NCBI GenBank assembly: GCA_017444165.1
Contig: JAFSXH010000198.1
Span: 1 to 20,104, forward strand
From: a bacterium
Lineage (GTDB): Bacteria; Vulcanimicrobiota; Xenobia; Xenobiales; Xenobiaceae
Direction: 5' to 3'
Length of the DNA: 20,104 nt
Shown here: positions 13,505 to 20,104 of the stretch, in pieces
How the letters are laid out: the number at the start of each line of letters is the position of its first letter
Numbering within the stretch: the first letter of the stretch is position 1
Translations under genes and position numbers: made by a program
Notes under the pieces: model-generated
The model's database searches: none
What the model saw: the letters and a program-made list of their open reading frames with translations, nothing else
Told to the model about the DNA's origin: nothing

Positions 13505-13927
13505 CTATTCACCACCCAATCTTTCACGGGTAATAAAACGGGTCTTCATAGGGAGCTTGTGAGCAGCTAAACGCATAGCTTCACGAGCAACATCTTCGGG
13601 AACACCCGCTACCTCAAAAAGAACTCTACCAGTATGAACCACGGCTACCCAGTAATCAGGAGCACCTTTACCAGAACCCATACGAGTCTCAGCGGGCTTC
13701 TTAGTAGCTGACTTATCAGGGAAAACCTTAATCCAAACCTTACCACCGCGCTTAATGAAACGAGTCATAGCTACACGAGCGGCCTCAATCTGTCTATCAG
13801 TCACCCAACAAGGCTCCAGACTCTGAATACCATACTCACCAAAGGCCACGGTATTACCGCGCAAGGCCTTTCCTGTCATACGGCCGCGGTGTGTCTTACG
13901 ATACTTAACCCTCTTAGGGCTCAACAT
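13505..13927 (-). CDS. rplP: 50S ribosomal protein L16
   Basis: A 140-residue L16, which organises the A-site architecture of the large subunit and helps tRNA accommodation. It begins MLSPKRVKYRKTHRGRMTGK, followed by VAFGEYGIQSLEPCWVTDRQIEAAR, RGGKVWIKVFPDKSATKKPA and RMGSGKGAPDYWVAVV, all standard. The start is ATG at 13927 with GAGGAAT upstream; a longer in-frame reading from 13999 was rejected. A 90-base gap with a long inverted repeat and a promoter-like segment separates it from rpsC. Confidence 0.98.
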   Translation of the reverse strand: MLSPKRVKYRKTHRGRMTGKALRGNTVAFGEYGIQSLEPCWVTDRQIEAARVAMTRFIKRGGKVWIKVFPDKSATKKPAETRMGSGKGAPDYWVAVVHTGRVLFEVAGVPEDVAREAMRLAAHKLPMKTRFITRERLGGE

Positions 13928-13953
13928 AATATTATTCCTCCACGCGATCGTAA

Positions 13954-13999
13954 CTACAAAATGCCGTACAAGTATAGTCAACTCGACAGCATTTTGCAA
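13954..13999 (-). promoter_or_regulatory. Long inverted repeat with embedded promoter-like boxes, rpsC-rplP gap
   Basis: CAAAATGC (13989-13996) pairs perfectly with GCATTTTG (13957-13964) and extends by three more pairs including G-U, over a 24-base loop. Overlapping it, TTGCAA and TATACT are spaced by 17 bases, a possible sigma-70 promoter. The pairing is seen; both roles are uncertain. Confidence 0.4.
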
Positions 14000-14017
14000 G
14001 TCACCTGCGAAAAATTT

Positions 14018-14647
14018 TTAACGCTTGGACAAAATGTCCCCACGATAGATCCATACCTTTACACCGATAACACCATAAGTAGTATTAGCCTCTTTAACAG
14101 AGTAATCTACATCGGCTCTCAAAGTGTGTAAAGGAACCTTGCCCTGGAAAGTGCGCTCACTGCGGGCAATTTCGCTTCCACCTAAACGACCAGAAACTTG
14201 GATACGGATGCCCTTAGCACCAGCTTTCATAACGCGGCCAGCAGCCTGCTTCATAGCTCTGCGGAAGGTAACACGTTTTACTAACGCATCAGCAATATTC
14301 TCAGCAACCAACGAAGCCTCAAGCTCGTGGTGATTGACTTCTTGAATAGAAATCTTAACGGGCTTCTTGAGCATCTTTTCCAATTTTTTGCGCAACTCAT
14401 CAATACCAGCACCGCGTCTGCCAATGATCAAACCAGGTTTCGCAGTATTGACAATGACGTGAATCTTACTAGTGCGCTCGATCTCAACTCTAGTCACACC
14501 AGCATTCTTATTCTCTCTAGCCACAAAGTCACGAATTCTCATATCCTCGTGTAACCAATCAGCATAACCTTTCTGACAGTACCAACGAGAATCCCAACCT
14601 CTGATTATACCAATACGAAAACCATTGGCATTAATTTTCTGACCCAT
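14018..14647 (-). CDS. rpsC: 30S ribosomal protein S3
   Basis: A 209-residue S3 of the small-subunit head, lining the mRNA entry channel. MGQKINANGFRIGIIRGWDSRW is the conserved start. The KH domain shows KPGLIIGRRGAGIDELRKKLEK, and the C-terminal domain has GRLGGSEIARSERTFQGKVPLHTLRADVDYS and VKVWIYRGDIL. Length fits the family, without the long tail of some species. ATG at 14647 overlaps the rplV stop (TAATG), so the two are translationally coupled. Confidence 0.98.
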   Translation of the reverse strand: MGQKINANGFRIGIIRGWDSRWYCQKGYADWLHEDMRIRDFVARENKNAGVTRVEIERTSKIHVIVNTAKPGLIIGRRGAGIDELRKKLEKMLKKPVKISIQEVNHHELEASLVAENIADALVKRVTFRRAMKQAAGRVMKAGAKGIRIQVSGRLGGSEIARSERTFQGKVPLHTLRADVDYSVKEANTTYGVIGVKVWIYRGDILSKR

Positions 14648-15033
14648 TAACGCACGCTCTCTTTCTCTTTGACCACCACAGTGATATGGCTAGTTCTCTT
14701 GTGAAGCTGGCTAGCACGACCACGAGAACGAGGGAGCCATCCTTTACCAGTAGGACCTTCATCGACATAGGCGCGATAAACGACCAACTTATCCGCATCT
14801 AAATGGCTGTTGTTCACAGCATTAGCTATAGCGGATTCCAAAACTTTAAGCATAGTACCAGCAGCGCGCTTATTGGTGTACTTTAACAGATTAACAGCAG
14901 CAATAGCTGGCTTGCCATAAATAGCAGTAGCACACAGACGCAACTTGCGGGGGGCCATGTGTACATATTTAGCTACAGCTCTGACCGCTTTATCTTCGGT
15001 CTTACTTGTAGCAGCAGACGTATTGTCAGCCAT
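14647..15033 (-). CDS. rplV: 50S ribosomal protein L22
   Basis: A 128-residue L22 that lines the peptide exit tunnel with its beta-hairpin. Core motifs are AVAKYVHMAPRKLRLCATAI, VLESAIANAVNNSHLDADKL and GPTGKGWLPRSRGRASQLHKRTSHITVVV. It has an N-terminal extension of roughly 15 residues (MADNTSAATSKTEDK). The start is ATG at 15033 with GGAGG 6 bases upstream; an in-frame start 24 bases further up was not chosen because it lacks such a site. Its stop overlaps the rpsC start. Confidence 0.97.
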   Translation of the reverse strand: MADNTSAATSKTEDKAVRAVAKYVHMAPRKLRLCATAIYGKPAIAAVNLLKYTNKRAAGTMLKVLESAIANAVNNSHLDADKLVVYRAYVDEGPTGKGWLPRSRGRASQLHKRTSHITVVVKEKESVR

Positions 15034-15066
15034 GAGATTCCTCCGAACTTCTTTCAAGCCTAAATC

Positions 15067-15363
15067 TTATTTCTTAGCAGCAACTTTGGTCTTCTTCTCA
15101 GCCTTGCCGCCAGCGTGACCACGGAAAACTCGCGTGGGAGCAAACTCACCCAACTTGTGTCCAACCATCTCTTCAGAGATATAAACAGAGACGTGAGCCT
15201 TACCATTATGAACGGCGATAGTATGACCGATCATTTCAGGGGTGATAGTGCTGGCACGAGACCAGGTCTTCACTAATTCTTTTTTATTCTCAGCATTGAG
15301 CTTATCGATCTTCTTTTGAAGATGCTCGGCCACAAACGGGCCCTTTTTAATTGAACGGGACAT
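15067..15363 (-). CDS. rpsS: 30S ribosomal protein S19
   Basis: A 98-residue S19 of the small-subunit head, forming a complex with S13. It begins MSRSIKKGPFVAEHLQKKID and contains TWSRASTITPEMIGHTIAVHNGK and KLGEFAPTRVFRGHAGG, all typical. The end is slightly extended and lysine-rich (KAEKKTKVAAKK). ATG at 15363 has GGAGGAATC upstream. A 51-base gap with a hairpin and T4 lies between it and rplB. Confidence 0.98.
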   Translation of the reverse strand: MSRSIKKGPFVAEHLQKKIDKLNAENKKELVKTWSRASTITPEMIGHTIAVHNGKAHVSVYISEEMVGHKLGEFAPTRVFRGHAGGKAEKKTKVAAKK

Positions 15364-15376
15364 ATGATTCCTCCAT

Positions 15377-15406
15377 AAAACAGCTTCACATCAATATGTG
15401 AAAGCT
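15377..15406 (-). promoter_or_regulatory. Stem-loop with short T run, rplB-rpsS gap
   Basis: The 5' arm AGCTTTCACAT (15396-15406) pairs with ATGTGAAGCT (15382-15391), with one bulged T and the loop ATTG, followed by G and TTTT (15377-15380). The stem lies about 3 bases before the GGAGG of rpsS. It may be a weak attenuator or a translational element. Confidence 0.45.
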
Positions 15407-15414
15407 AGCTGCCC

Positions 15415-16242
15415 TTATTTGTGGCTACGACGCCTTACGATCATCTTGTCGCCAGGCTGTCTCTTGCGGGTCTTCAAACCATAAGTGGGCTTACCCCAAG
15501 GAGTAGTACTAGGACGACCAGGGGTAGACCTAGCTTCACCACCACCATGTGGGTGATCACAAGGGTTAGTAGCAACACCGCGGATATGGGGTCTCTTACC
15601 CATCCAACGAGAGCGACCAGCTTTACCAATCATCATGTTCTCATGATCGATATTGCCGACCTGACCGACGGTAGCACGGCAGACGATAGGCACTTTACGG
15701 ACTTCGGAAGAAGGCAAACGCAAGAGAGCGTAACGTCCCTCTTTAGCCATCAACTGAGCGAAAGATCCAGCAGAGCGAGCCATCTGAGCACCACAGCCCG
15801 GATGAAGTTCTACATTGTGAACAATAGTACCAATAGGCATATTCTTCAACATCATGGCATTGCCAGTCTTAATATCCTGAGAATCACCAGAAATAACGGT
15901 GTCGCCAACTTTCATATTATTGGCAGCCAAGATATAACGCTTTTCGCCATCGGCATAATTCAAAAGAGCGATATGAGCAGAGCGGTTAGGATCGTACTCG
16001 ATAGTAGCGACTCTGGCAGGAATATTATCCTTGTCGCGGAGCCAGTCGATGATACGATACTGACGCTTATGACCGCCGCCACGATGACGAGCAGTGACAC
16101 GCCCTTGAGCATTGCGACCAGCAGTTACTTTGTGAGGAACGAGCAAAGATTCTTCAGGCTTAACTTTGCTCAAATTAGTCTTATCCATGACCGACATGAA
16201 ACGACGTCCATTAGTTGTCGGCTTATAGAGTCTGGTAGGCAT
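15415..16242 (-). CDS. rplB: 50S ribosomal protein L2
   Basis: A 275-residue L2, needed for subunit association and peptidyl-transferase activity. Core motifs are VTARHRGGGHKRQYRIIDW, VATIEYDPNRSAHIALLNYADG, the zinc-free segment VELHPGCGAQMARSAGSFAQ, and the catalytic-region loop GVATNPCDHPHGGGEARST with the conserved histidine. ATG at 16242 has GGAAGGAG upstream. It is preceded by a 267-base gap containing a terminator, a promoter-like segment and an attenuator-like leader, so rplB appears to head a separate transcription unit, whereas rplW-rplB are normally closely spaced. Confidence 0.98.
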   Translation of the reverse strand: MPTRLYKPTTNGRRFMSVMDKTNLSKVKPEESLLVPHKVTAGRNAQGRVTARHRGGGHKRQYRIIDWLRDKDNIPARVATIEYDPNRSAHIALLNYADGEKRYILAANNMKVGDTVISGDSQDIKTGNAMMLKNMPIGTIVHNVELHPGCGAQMARSAGSFAQLMAKEGRYALLRLPSSEVRKVPIVCRATVGQVGNIDHENMMIGKAGRSRWMGKRPHIRGVATNPCDHPHGGGEARSTPGRPSTTPWGKPTYGLKTRKRQPGDKMIVRRRSHK

Positions 16243-16256
16243 TTATTTCTCCTTCC

Positions 16257-16309
16257 GTGGGTATACGCGAGCAGATGGACCAGAGAACGCATCTACTATT
16301 TGCACCCAC
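16257..16309 (-). promoter_or_regulatory. Long hairpin abutting the rplB ribosome site
   Basis: GTGGGT (16304-16309) pairs with ACCCAC (16257-16262); inside, GTAGATG (16290-16296) pairs with CATCTGC (16271-16277), with one G-U, around a 12-base loop. Two internal-loop strands of 7-8 bases separate the stems. The 3' arm ends directly at GGAAGGAG, the rplB ribosome site. It is a candidate protein- or ligand-binding leader element. Confidence 0.5.
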
Positions 16310-16326
16310 AACTGAGGCATCCTTAT

Positions 16327-16361
16327 AAAAAATAGAACTGCCGTCCTAAAAAGGAAGGCAG
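16327..16361 (-). terminator. Attenuator-like hairpin in the rplB leader
   Basis: CTGCC-T-TCCT (16352-16361) pairs with AGGA-C-GGCAG (16338-16347), 9 bp with one 1x1 mismatch and the loop TTTT. It is followed by TTCTA and six T (16327-16332). The U run is offset by five bases, so termination may be partial. It lies downstream of the promoter-like segment and upstream of rplB. Confidence 0.6.
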
Positions 16362-16387
16362 GGACAACCTCATAGCCATGCTCGCGA

Positions 16388-16416
16388 ATTTAAGCACAAA
16401 TGACGTAAATTATCAA
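16388..16416 (-). promoter_or_regulatory. Candidate promoter for rplB unit
   Basis: TTGATA (16411-16416), a 17-base spacer, and TTAAAT (16388-16393) with an extended -10 TG one base before it. The -10 box is imperfect. Alternatives overlap: TTGCAA with GATAAT at 18 bases. Position between the rplW terminator and the rplB leader supports a promoter in this segment more than either exact box. Confidence 0.45.
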
Positions 16417-16426
16417 GACTTTATTC

Positions 16427-16452
16427 GCAAATTTGCAATTTGTTAACAAATT
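16427..16452 (-). repeat. Two abutting perfect palindromes
   Basis: AATTTGTTAACAAATT (16437-16452), a 16-base perfect palindrome, is immediately followed on the minus strand by GCAAATTTGC (16427-16436), a 10-base perfect palindrome. Together they place the half-sites AAATTTG/CAAATT repeatedly just upstream of the candidate rplB promoter. This could be an operator; AT-richness makes chance partly possible. Confidence 0.5.
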
Positions 16453-16454
16453 AG

Positions 16455-16491
16455 AAAAAGCGAGTCAAAGCCCAACTCCAACTCGCCTTTT
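16455..16491 (-). terminator. Intrinsic terminator after rplW
   Basis: AAAAGGCGAGT (16481-16491) pairs with ACTCGCTTTTT (16455-16465), 11 bp with one G-U, over a 15-base loop, with T5 in the 3' arm. It ends the rpsJ-rplC-rplD-rplW segment in the middle of the usual S10 operon. Confidence 0.75.
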
Positions 16492-16509
16492 ACTTAAATA
16501 AGCAAAAAC

Positions 16510-16848
16510 TTATTGCTCAAATAAAGGTACGCCCGCAATCTCGATCTTATCACCAGCTTTTAAGGTGACATACGCCTTCTTGTAATCGGGACGCTTGCCA
16601 TAGATACGACCGCGTCTCTTCATCTTACCCATGACGCGAACGGTAGTAATTTTAGTAACCGTCACATCGAAGATAGACTCAACAGCATTGCGAATGTCGA
16701 ACTTATTAGCTTTGATATCCACCAAGAAAGTGTACTTGTTATCAGAATTGAGACTCATGCTCTTTTCTGTGATAACGGGGCGAATCAAAACATCCCTCAT
16801 TCCACGACGGAAATTGTGGACAGAACTGGGAATTTTCTCTGTAGCCAT
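16510..16848 (-). CDS. rplW: 50S ribosomal protein L23
   Basis: A 112-residue L23, at the tunnel exit where chaperones and SRP dock. Core motifs are RDVLIRPVITEKSMSL, NKYTFLVDIKANKFDIRNAVES, and MGKMKRRGRIYGKRPDYKKAYVTL. It has an N-terminal extension of about 17 residues relative to many homologues. The ATG at 16848 overlaps the rplD stop (TAATG) and has AGGAGG inside the end of rplD, so this start is preferred over the internal Met17. A terminator follows within 20 bases of the stop, which is unusual at this position. Confidence 0.97.
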   Translation of the reverse strand: MATEKIPSSVHNFRRGMRDVLIRPVITEKSMSLNSDNKYTFLVDIKANKFDIRNAVESIFDVTVTKITTVRVMGKMKRRGRIYGKRPDYKKAYVTLKAGDKIEIAGVPLFEQ

Positions 16849-17480
16849 TACGCTAAGACCTCCTCGATAGCTTTGATAGCATCGCTAGTAGCCACGACCT
16901 TAGCGGTATCTACTACATCTAATAAATTCAAGTTGCGAGCCTCAACAACGTAAACATTGGGGATATTGGCAGCGGACCTGACAGTCTTCTCATCGCGGTT
17001 GGCGACGATAACCAATACACGACCCTCATTGGGAGCAACCTTAATATTATCGAGTACGGAGATAAAAGCCTTAGTCTTGTACTCTTCCATTTCCAGCTTA
17101 TCCAAAGCGGTGAGACGAGCATCGCTGACGCGCTTGGAAAGAGCACTGCAAAGAGCCAAACGCCTGGTCTTCTTGTTAATGCTCTGCCTGTAACTGCGCA
17201 AAACAGGACCGAAAGTGATAGCACCACCACGCATCAAAGGAGAACGCTTGGAACCTTGACGGGCACTACCAGTACCTTTCTGACGGAAAGGCTTTCTACC
17301 ACCACCAGAGACCTCACCACGGGTCTTGGCTTTGGCATTACCCTGACGCTTATTCGCACGAAGAGCGTGCATTACTTGATAAATAACAGCCTCATTATAA
17401 GGCGCGGCGAAGACTTTTTGATTGAGTTCGAGTTCTCCAACAGCCTCGCCCTGCATATTTAAAAGGGATACTTTAGGCAT
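16848..17480 (-). CDS. rplD: 50S ribosomal protein L4
   Basis: A 210-residue L4, an early 23S-binding protein whose loop reaches into the exit tunnel. The loop reads GNAKAKTRGEVSGGGRKPFR, followed by QKGTGSARQGSKRSPLMRGG, and the globular part has the C-terminal NIPNVYVVEARNLNLLDVVDTAKVVAT. Length is normal. ATG at 17480 lies 12 bases after rplC. In Escherichia coli L4 represses its own S10 operon by binding a leader hairpin that causes attenuation and blocks translation, so the structured leaders near rpsJ and rplC in this window could be L4 targets; this is inference only. Confidence 0.98.
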   Translation of the reverse strand: MPKVSLLNMQGEAVGELELNQKVFAAPYNEAVIYQVMHALRANKRQGNAKAKTRGEVSGGGRKPFRQKGTGSARQGSKRSPLMRGGAITFGPVLRSYRQSINKKTRRLALCSALSKRVSDARLTALDKLEMEEYKTKAFISVLDNIKVAPNEGRVLVIVANRDEKTVRSAANIPNVYVVEARNLNLLDVVDTAKVVATSDAIKAIEEVLA

Positions 17481-17492
17481 CGTGCTTATTCC

Positions 17493-18152
17493 TTACTTTC
17501 CTGAAACTGGCTGGCGATACTTCTTAACGGTAGACTTCACAGTCACCAAACCATTATTAGGACCAGGGATCGATCCTTTGACTAAAAGAATATTCTGCTC
17601 GGCATCTACACCAACAACGGTGAGGCCCTGAGTAGTGACGCGAACATTACCCATGTGACCAGGTTTTCTAGTACCAGGGAAGACGCGCGCGGCATCAGTA
17701 GCACCACTAGAAGCAGGTACACGGTGAGACATGGAGCCGTGGGAATTTCCACCACCGCCGAAGTTGTGTCTCTTCATACCGCCCTGGAAACCTTTACCCT
17801 TTGAAGTACCGACGACATCAACTCTTTCACCGACTTCAAAAGTATCAACCTTTATCTCCGAACCTACTTCGTAAGAAGTAATGTCATCTAAGCGGAACTC
17901 TCTCAAATAACGCTGAGGAGCAACTTTGTGCTTTGCAAACTGACCCGCACAGGGCTTGCTAAGTTTATGCAATTTCTTCTCAGAAATCTCACCAAAACCG
18001 ACTTTGATAGCCTCGTATCCGTCTACTTCTTTGGTTTTCTTCTGAACTACGACGCAGGGACCAGCTTTAATGACTGTTACGGGAATGATAACCCCGTTAT
18101 CGCCGTAAATTTGGGTCATACCGACCTTCATCCCTAAGATGGCCTTTTTCAT
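17493..18152 (-). CDS. rplC: 50S ribosomal protein L3
   Basis: A 219-residue L3, an early assembly protein reaching toward the peptidyl-transferase centre. It begins MKKAILGMKVGMTQIYGDNG, and contains VVGTSKGKGFQGGMKRHNF, HGSMSHRVPASSGATDAARV and PGTRKPGHMGNVRVTTQGL, the conserved loop that approaches the active site. Length is normal. The start is ATG at 18152 with AGAGGAT about 9 bases upstream. A 127-base structured gap separates it from rpsJ, although these genes are closely packed in many bacteria. Confidence 0.98.
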   Translation of the reverse strand: MKKAILGMKVGMTQIYGDNGVIIPVTVIKAGPCVVVQKKTKEVDGYEAIKVGFGEISEKKLHKLSKPCAGQFAKHKVAPQRYLREFRLDDITSYEVGSEIKVDTFEVGERVDVVGTSKGKGFQGGMKRHNFGGGGNSHGSMSHRVPASSGATDAARVFPGTRKPGHMGNVRVTTQGLTVVGVDAEQNILLVKGSIPGPNNGLVTVKSTVKKYRQPVSGK

Positions 18153-18173
18153 AAAACAATTATCCTCTTCAAT

Positions 18174-18286
18174 TTCACTCGAGTGAATCGTGGATTTAAG
18201 CTAGCAGCATGGACCTAACGGCCATTTCTACATCTATCCAGCGGCTGCAAAAGTAAAAACTTTTTGTCTTGCGCTGGAGCTAGCTT
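18174..18286 (-). ncRNA. Candidate structured cis-regulatory RNA between rpsJ and rplC
   Basis: Basal stem: AAGCTAGC (18279-18286, containing the rpsJ TAG stop) with GCTAGCTT (18198-18205), 8 bp. Within it are two arms. The first is TCCAGCG (18272-18278) with CGCTGGA (18237-18243), 7 bp, enclosing a CAAAAaGT/ACTTTTG hairpin with loop TTTT. The second is ATGGCC (18220-18225) with GGtCCAT (18209-18215), one bulged base and loop GTTA. A separate perfect palindrome TTCACTCGAGTGAA (18174-18187) follows, before the rplC ribosome site. The pairings are seen; that it folds and regulates is inferred. No T run follows, so control would be translational or by processing. Confidence 0.55.
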
Positions 18287-18591
18287 CTAATCTCTATGTC
18301 TACACCCGCTGGTAAATCAATCTTCATGAGTTGATCAATAGTCTTTTGAGTCTGATCGAAATAAATGTCAATGAGACGCTTGTGAGTACGAATCTCGAAA
18401 TGCTCTCTGGATTTCTTGTAGATGAACGGAGACCTATTAACACAATAGACGTTCTTCTCCGTAGGCAAAGGCACGGGACCAGAAACATTTGCGCCAGTCT
18501 GACGAGCGATCTGGACAATCTTCTCAGCAGATCCATCTAAGAGCGCGCAATCATACGCTTTTAAACGGATTCTGATTCTCTGTTTTGCCAT
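18280..18591 (-). CDS. rpsJ: 30S ribosomal protein S10
   Basis: A 103-residue S10 of the small-subunit head, also the NusE partner of NusB in antitermination. Diagnostic segments are QRIRIRLKAYDCALLDGSAEKI, GPVPLPTEKNVYCVNRSPF, SREHFEIRTHKRLIDIYFDQ and the end LPAGVDIEIRS. Length is standard. ATG at 18591 is preceded by AGGAG. Its own promoter and a hairpin leader lie in the 104-base gap after tuf. Its stop codon is embedded in the basal stem of the rpsJ-rplC structured element. Confidence 0.98.
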   Translation of the reverse strand: MAKQRIRIRLKAYDCALLDGSAEKIVQIARQTGANVSGPVPLPTEKNVYCVNRSPFIYKKSREHFEIRTHKRLIDIYFDQTQKTIDQLMKIDLPAGVDIEIRS

Positions 18592-18616
18592 AAAAAATTT
18601 CTCCTATTTGCAGGAC

Positions 18617-18658
18617 AAAAATCGCCGCCCGACCACCAGAGTATGATGATCGAGCGAC
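18617..18658 (-). terminator. Leader stem-loop with U5 between tuf and rpsJ
   Basis: GTCGCTCGATCATC (18645-18658) pairs with GGTGGTCGGGCGGC (18624-18637), 14 bp including several G-U, over a 7-base loop, then GA and T5 (18617-18621). The expected start site of the rpsJ promoter (about 18654) falls inside the 5' arm. Readthrough from tuf would make the full hairpin and new transcripts a shortened one. Confidence 0.6.
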
Positions 18659-18660
18659 CT

Positions 18661-18689
18661 ATTCTATCACTAAATAAACGTTCTGTAAA
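18661..18689 (-). promoter_or_regulatory. Promoter of rpsJ (S10 unit)
   Basis: TTTACA (18684-18689), 17-base spacer, TAGAAT (18661-18666): a strong sigma-70-type promoter. It lies just after the tuf stop codon. The -35, spacer length and -10 are identical to those of the tuf promoter. Confidence 0.85.
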
Positions 18690-18695
18690 GAACTA

Positions 18696-19898
<1,203 letters not shown>

Positions 19899-19957
19899 TA
19901 TATTCCTCCGAACCGGTCAATAGTTCTTATCTACCGCCGGCATATATTTTTACACAG

Positions 19958-19973
19958 ATCGGCTTCCGCCGAT
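19958..19973 (-). promoter_or_regulatory. Leader hairpin of tuf
   Basis: ATCGGC and GCCGAT pair perfectly around a GGAA tetraloop in the tuf 5' leader, about 20 bases after the expected transcription start. No T run follows, so it is not a terminator; it may protect the 5' end of the mRNA. Confidence 0.55.
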
Positions 19974-19996
19974 ATAAAAAATTACACTTGGGGGAG

Positions 19997-20025
19997 ATTC
20001 TAATCTAAATTAATCGCTTTGTAAA
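19997..20025 (-). promoter_or_regulatory. Promoter of tuf
   Basis: TTTACA (20020-20025), 17-base spacer, TAGAAT (19997-20002), in the 141-base gap after fusA. The expected start is near 19990. Its boxes and spacing are the same as those of the rpsJ promoter. Confidence 0.85.
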
Positions 20026-20039
20026 GAGCTACGAATAAA

Positions 20040-20104
20040 TTAGTAAACAACTCTACCCGTCATGCGCTCTACAATCTGATCCTGAATGTTCTTCGGAACC
20101 TCGC
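20040..20104 (-). CDS. fusA: Elongation factor G, C-terminal end (partial)
   Basis: Only the last 20 codons are inside the window: EVPKNIQDQIVERMTGRVVY then TAA. The sequence EVPKxIQxxIV resembles the C terminus of EF-G (for example the Thermus protein ends in a similar EVPK..Q.K segment), and fusA is the usual gene upstream of tuf. The identification therefore rests on a short match plus gene order. EF-G is the translocase GTPase of elongation. The tail RMTGRVVY is a few residues longer than I would expect. Confidence 0.75.
   Translation of the reverse strand, partial: EVPKNIQDQIVERMTGRVVY

Noticed and set aside
13928..13999. 24-residue N-terminal extension of rplP
   Set aside because: MLSPKRVKYRK is the conserved start with a ribosome site; the extension reads through the non-coding hairpin gap.
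15421..16335. 304-codon open frame on the plus strand, antisense to rplB
   Set aside because: It mirrors the conserved rplB gene, resembles no family I know, and owes its length to the codon bias of the opposite strand.

Overview
The window is one continuous, minus-strand ribosomal-protein supercluster (S10, spc and alpha regions fused) from a bacterium. Reading in the direction of transcription, from the high coordinates down, it runs: the 3' end of fusA, tuf, rpsJ-rplC-rplD-rplW, rplB-rpsS-rplV-rpsC-rplP-rpmC-rpsQ, rplN-rplX-rplE-rpsN-rpsH-rplF-rplR-rpsE, rplO-secY, adk-map, rpmJ-rpsM-rpsK-rpsD-rpoA-rplQ. It ends with an ECF-transporter locus made of ecfA1, a GT4 glycosyltransferase and the 5' part of ecfA2. 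No gene is supported on the plus strand; long plus-strand ORFs are antisense shadows. I see no tRNA, rRNA, CRISPR or mobile element.

The organism looks like a Bacillota-type (Clostridia/Negativicutes-like) or related bacterium of moderate GC. The reasons are: ecfA genes directly after rplQ, the short zinc form of S14, zinc forms of S4, L36, L24 and adenylate kinase, strong GGAGG Shine-Dalgarno sites, and an EF-Tu with a Cys-rich insertion that I recall from some Clostridia. I cannot name the genus. Two genes usual for this cluster are absent from their normal places: rpmD (L30) between rpsE and rplO, and infA (IF-1) between map and rpmJ.

The genes are orthodox; the unusual content is in the gaps. 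Nearly every gap longer than about 45 bases holds a stem-loop, and several look like intrinsic terminators inside what is usually a single operon: after rplW, in the rplB leader, in place of rpmD, between secY and adk, and after rplQ. Several others have two mutually exclusive pairings (rpsD-rpoA, rpsH-rplF, rpsE-rplO). The 127-base rpsJ-rplC gap folds by eye into a closed multi-arm structure whose basal stem contains the rpsJ stop codon. Two near-identical sigma-70-type promoters (TTTACA, 17 bases, TAGAAT) precede tuf and rpsJ. I infer that this cluster is divided by transcription attenuation and structured leaders into several separately tuned sub-operons. None of the structures matches a regulatory RNA family that I can name with confidence.

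Together the genes make the translation apparatus (r-proteins, EF-Tu, EF-G), RNA polymerase alpha, the Sec translocon channel, N-terminal methionine removal and adenylate balance, with a vitamin-uptake ATPase pair at the downstream end. The longest gene-free stretch is 267 bases (16243-16509). It holds a terminator, a promoter-like segment, palindromes and an attenuator-like leader.
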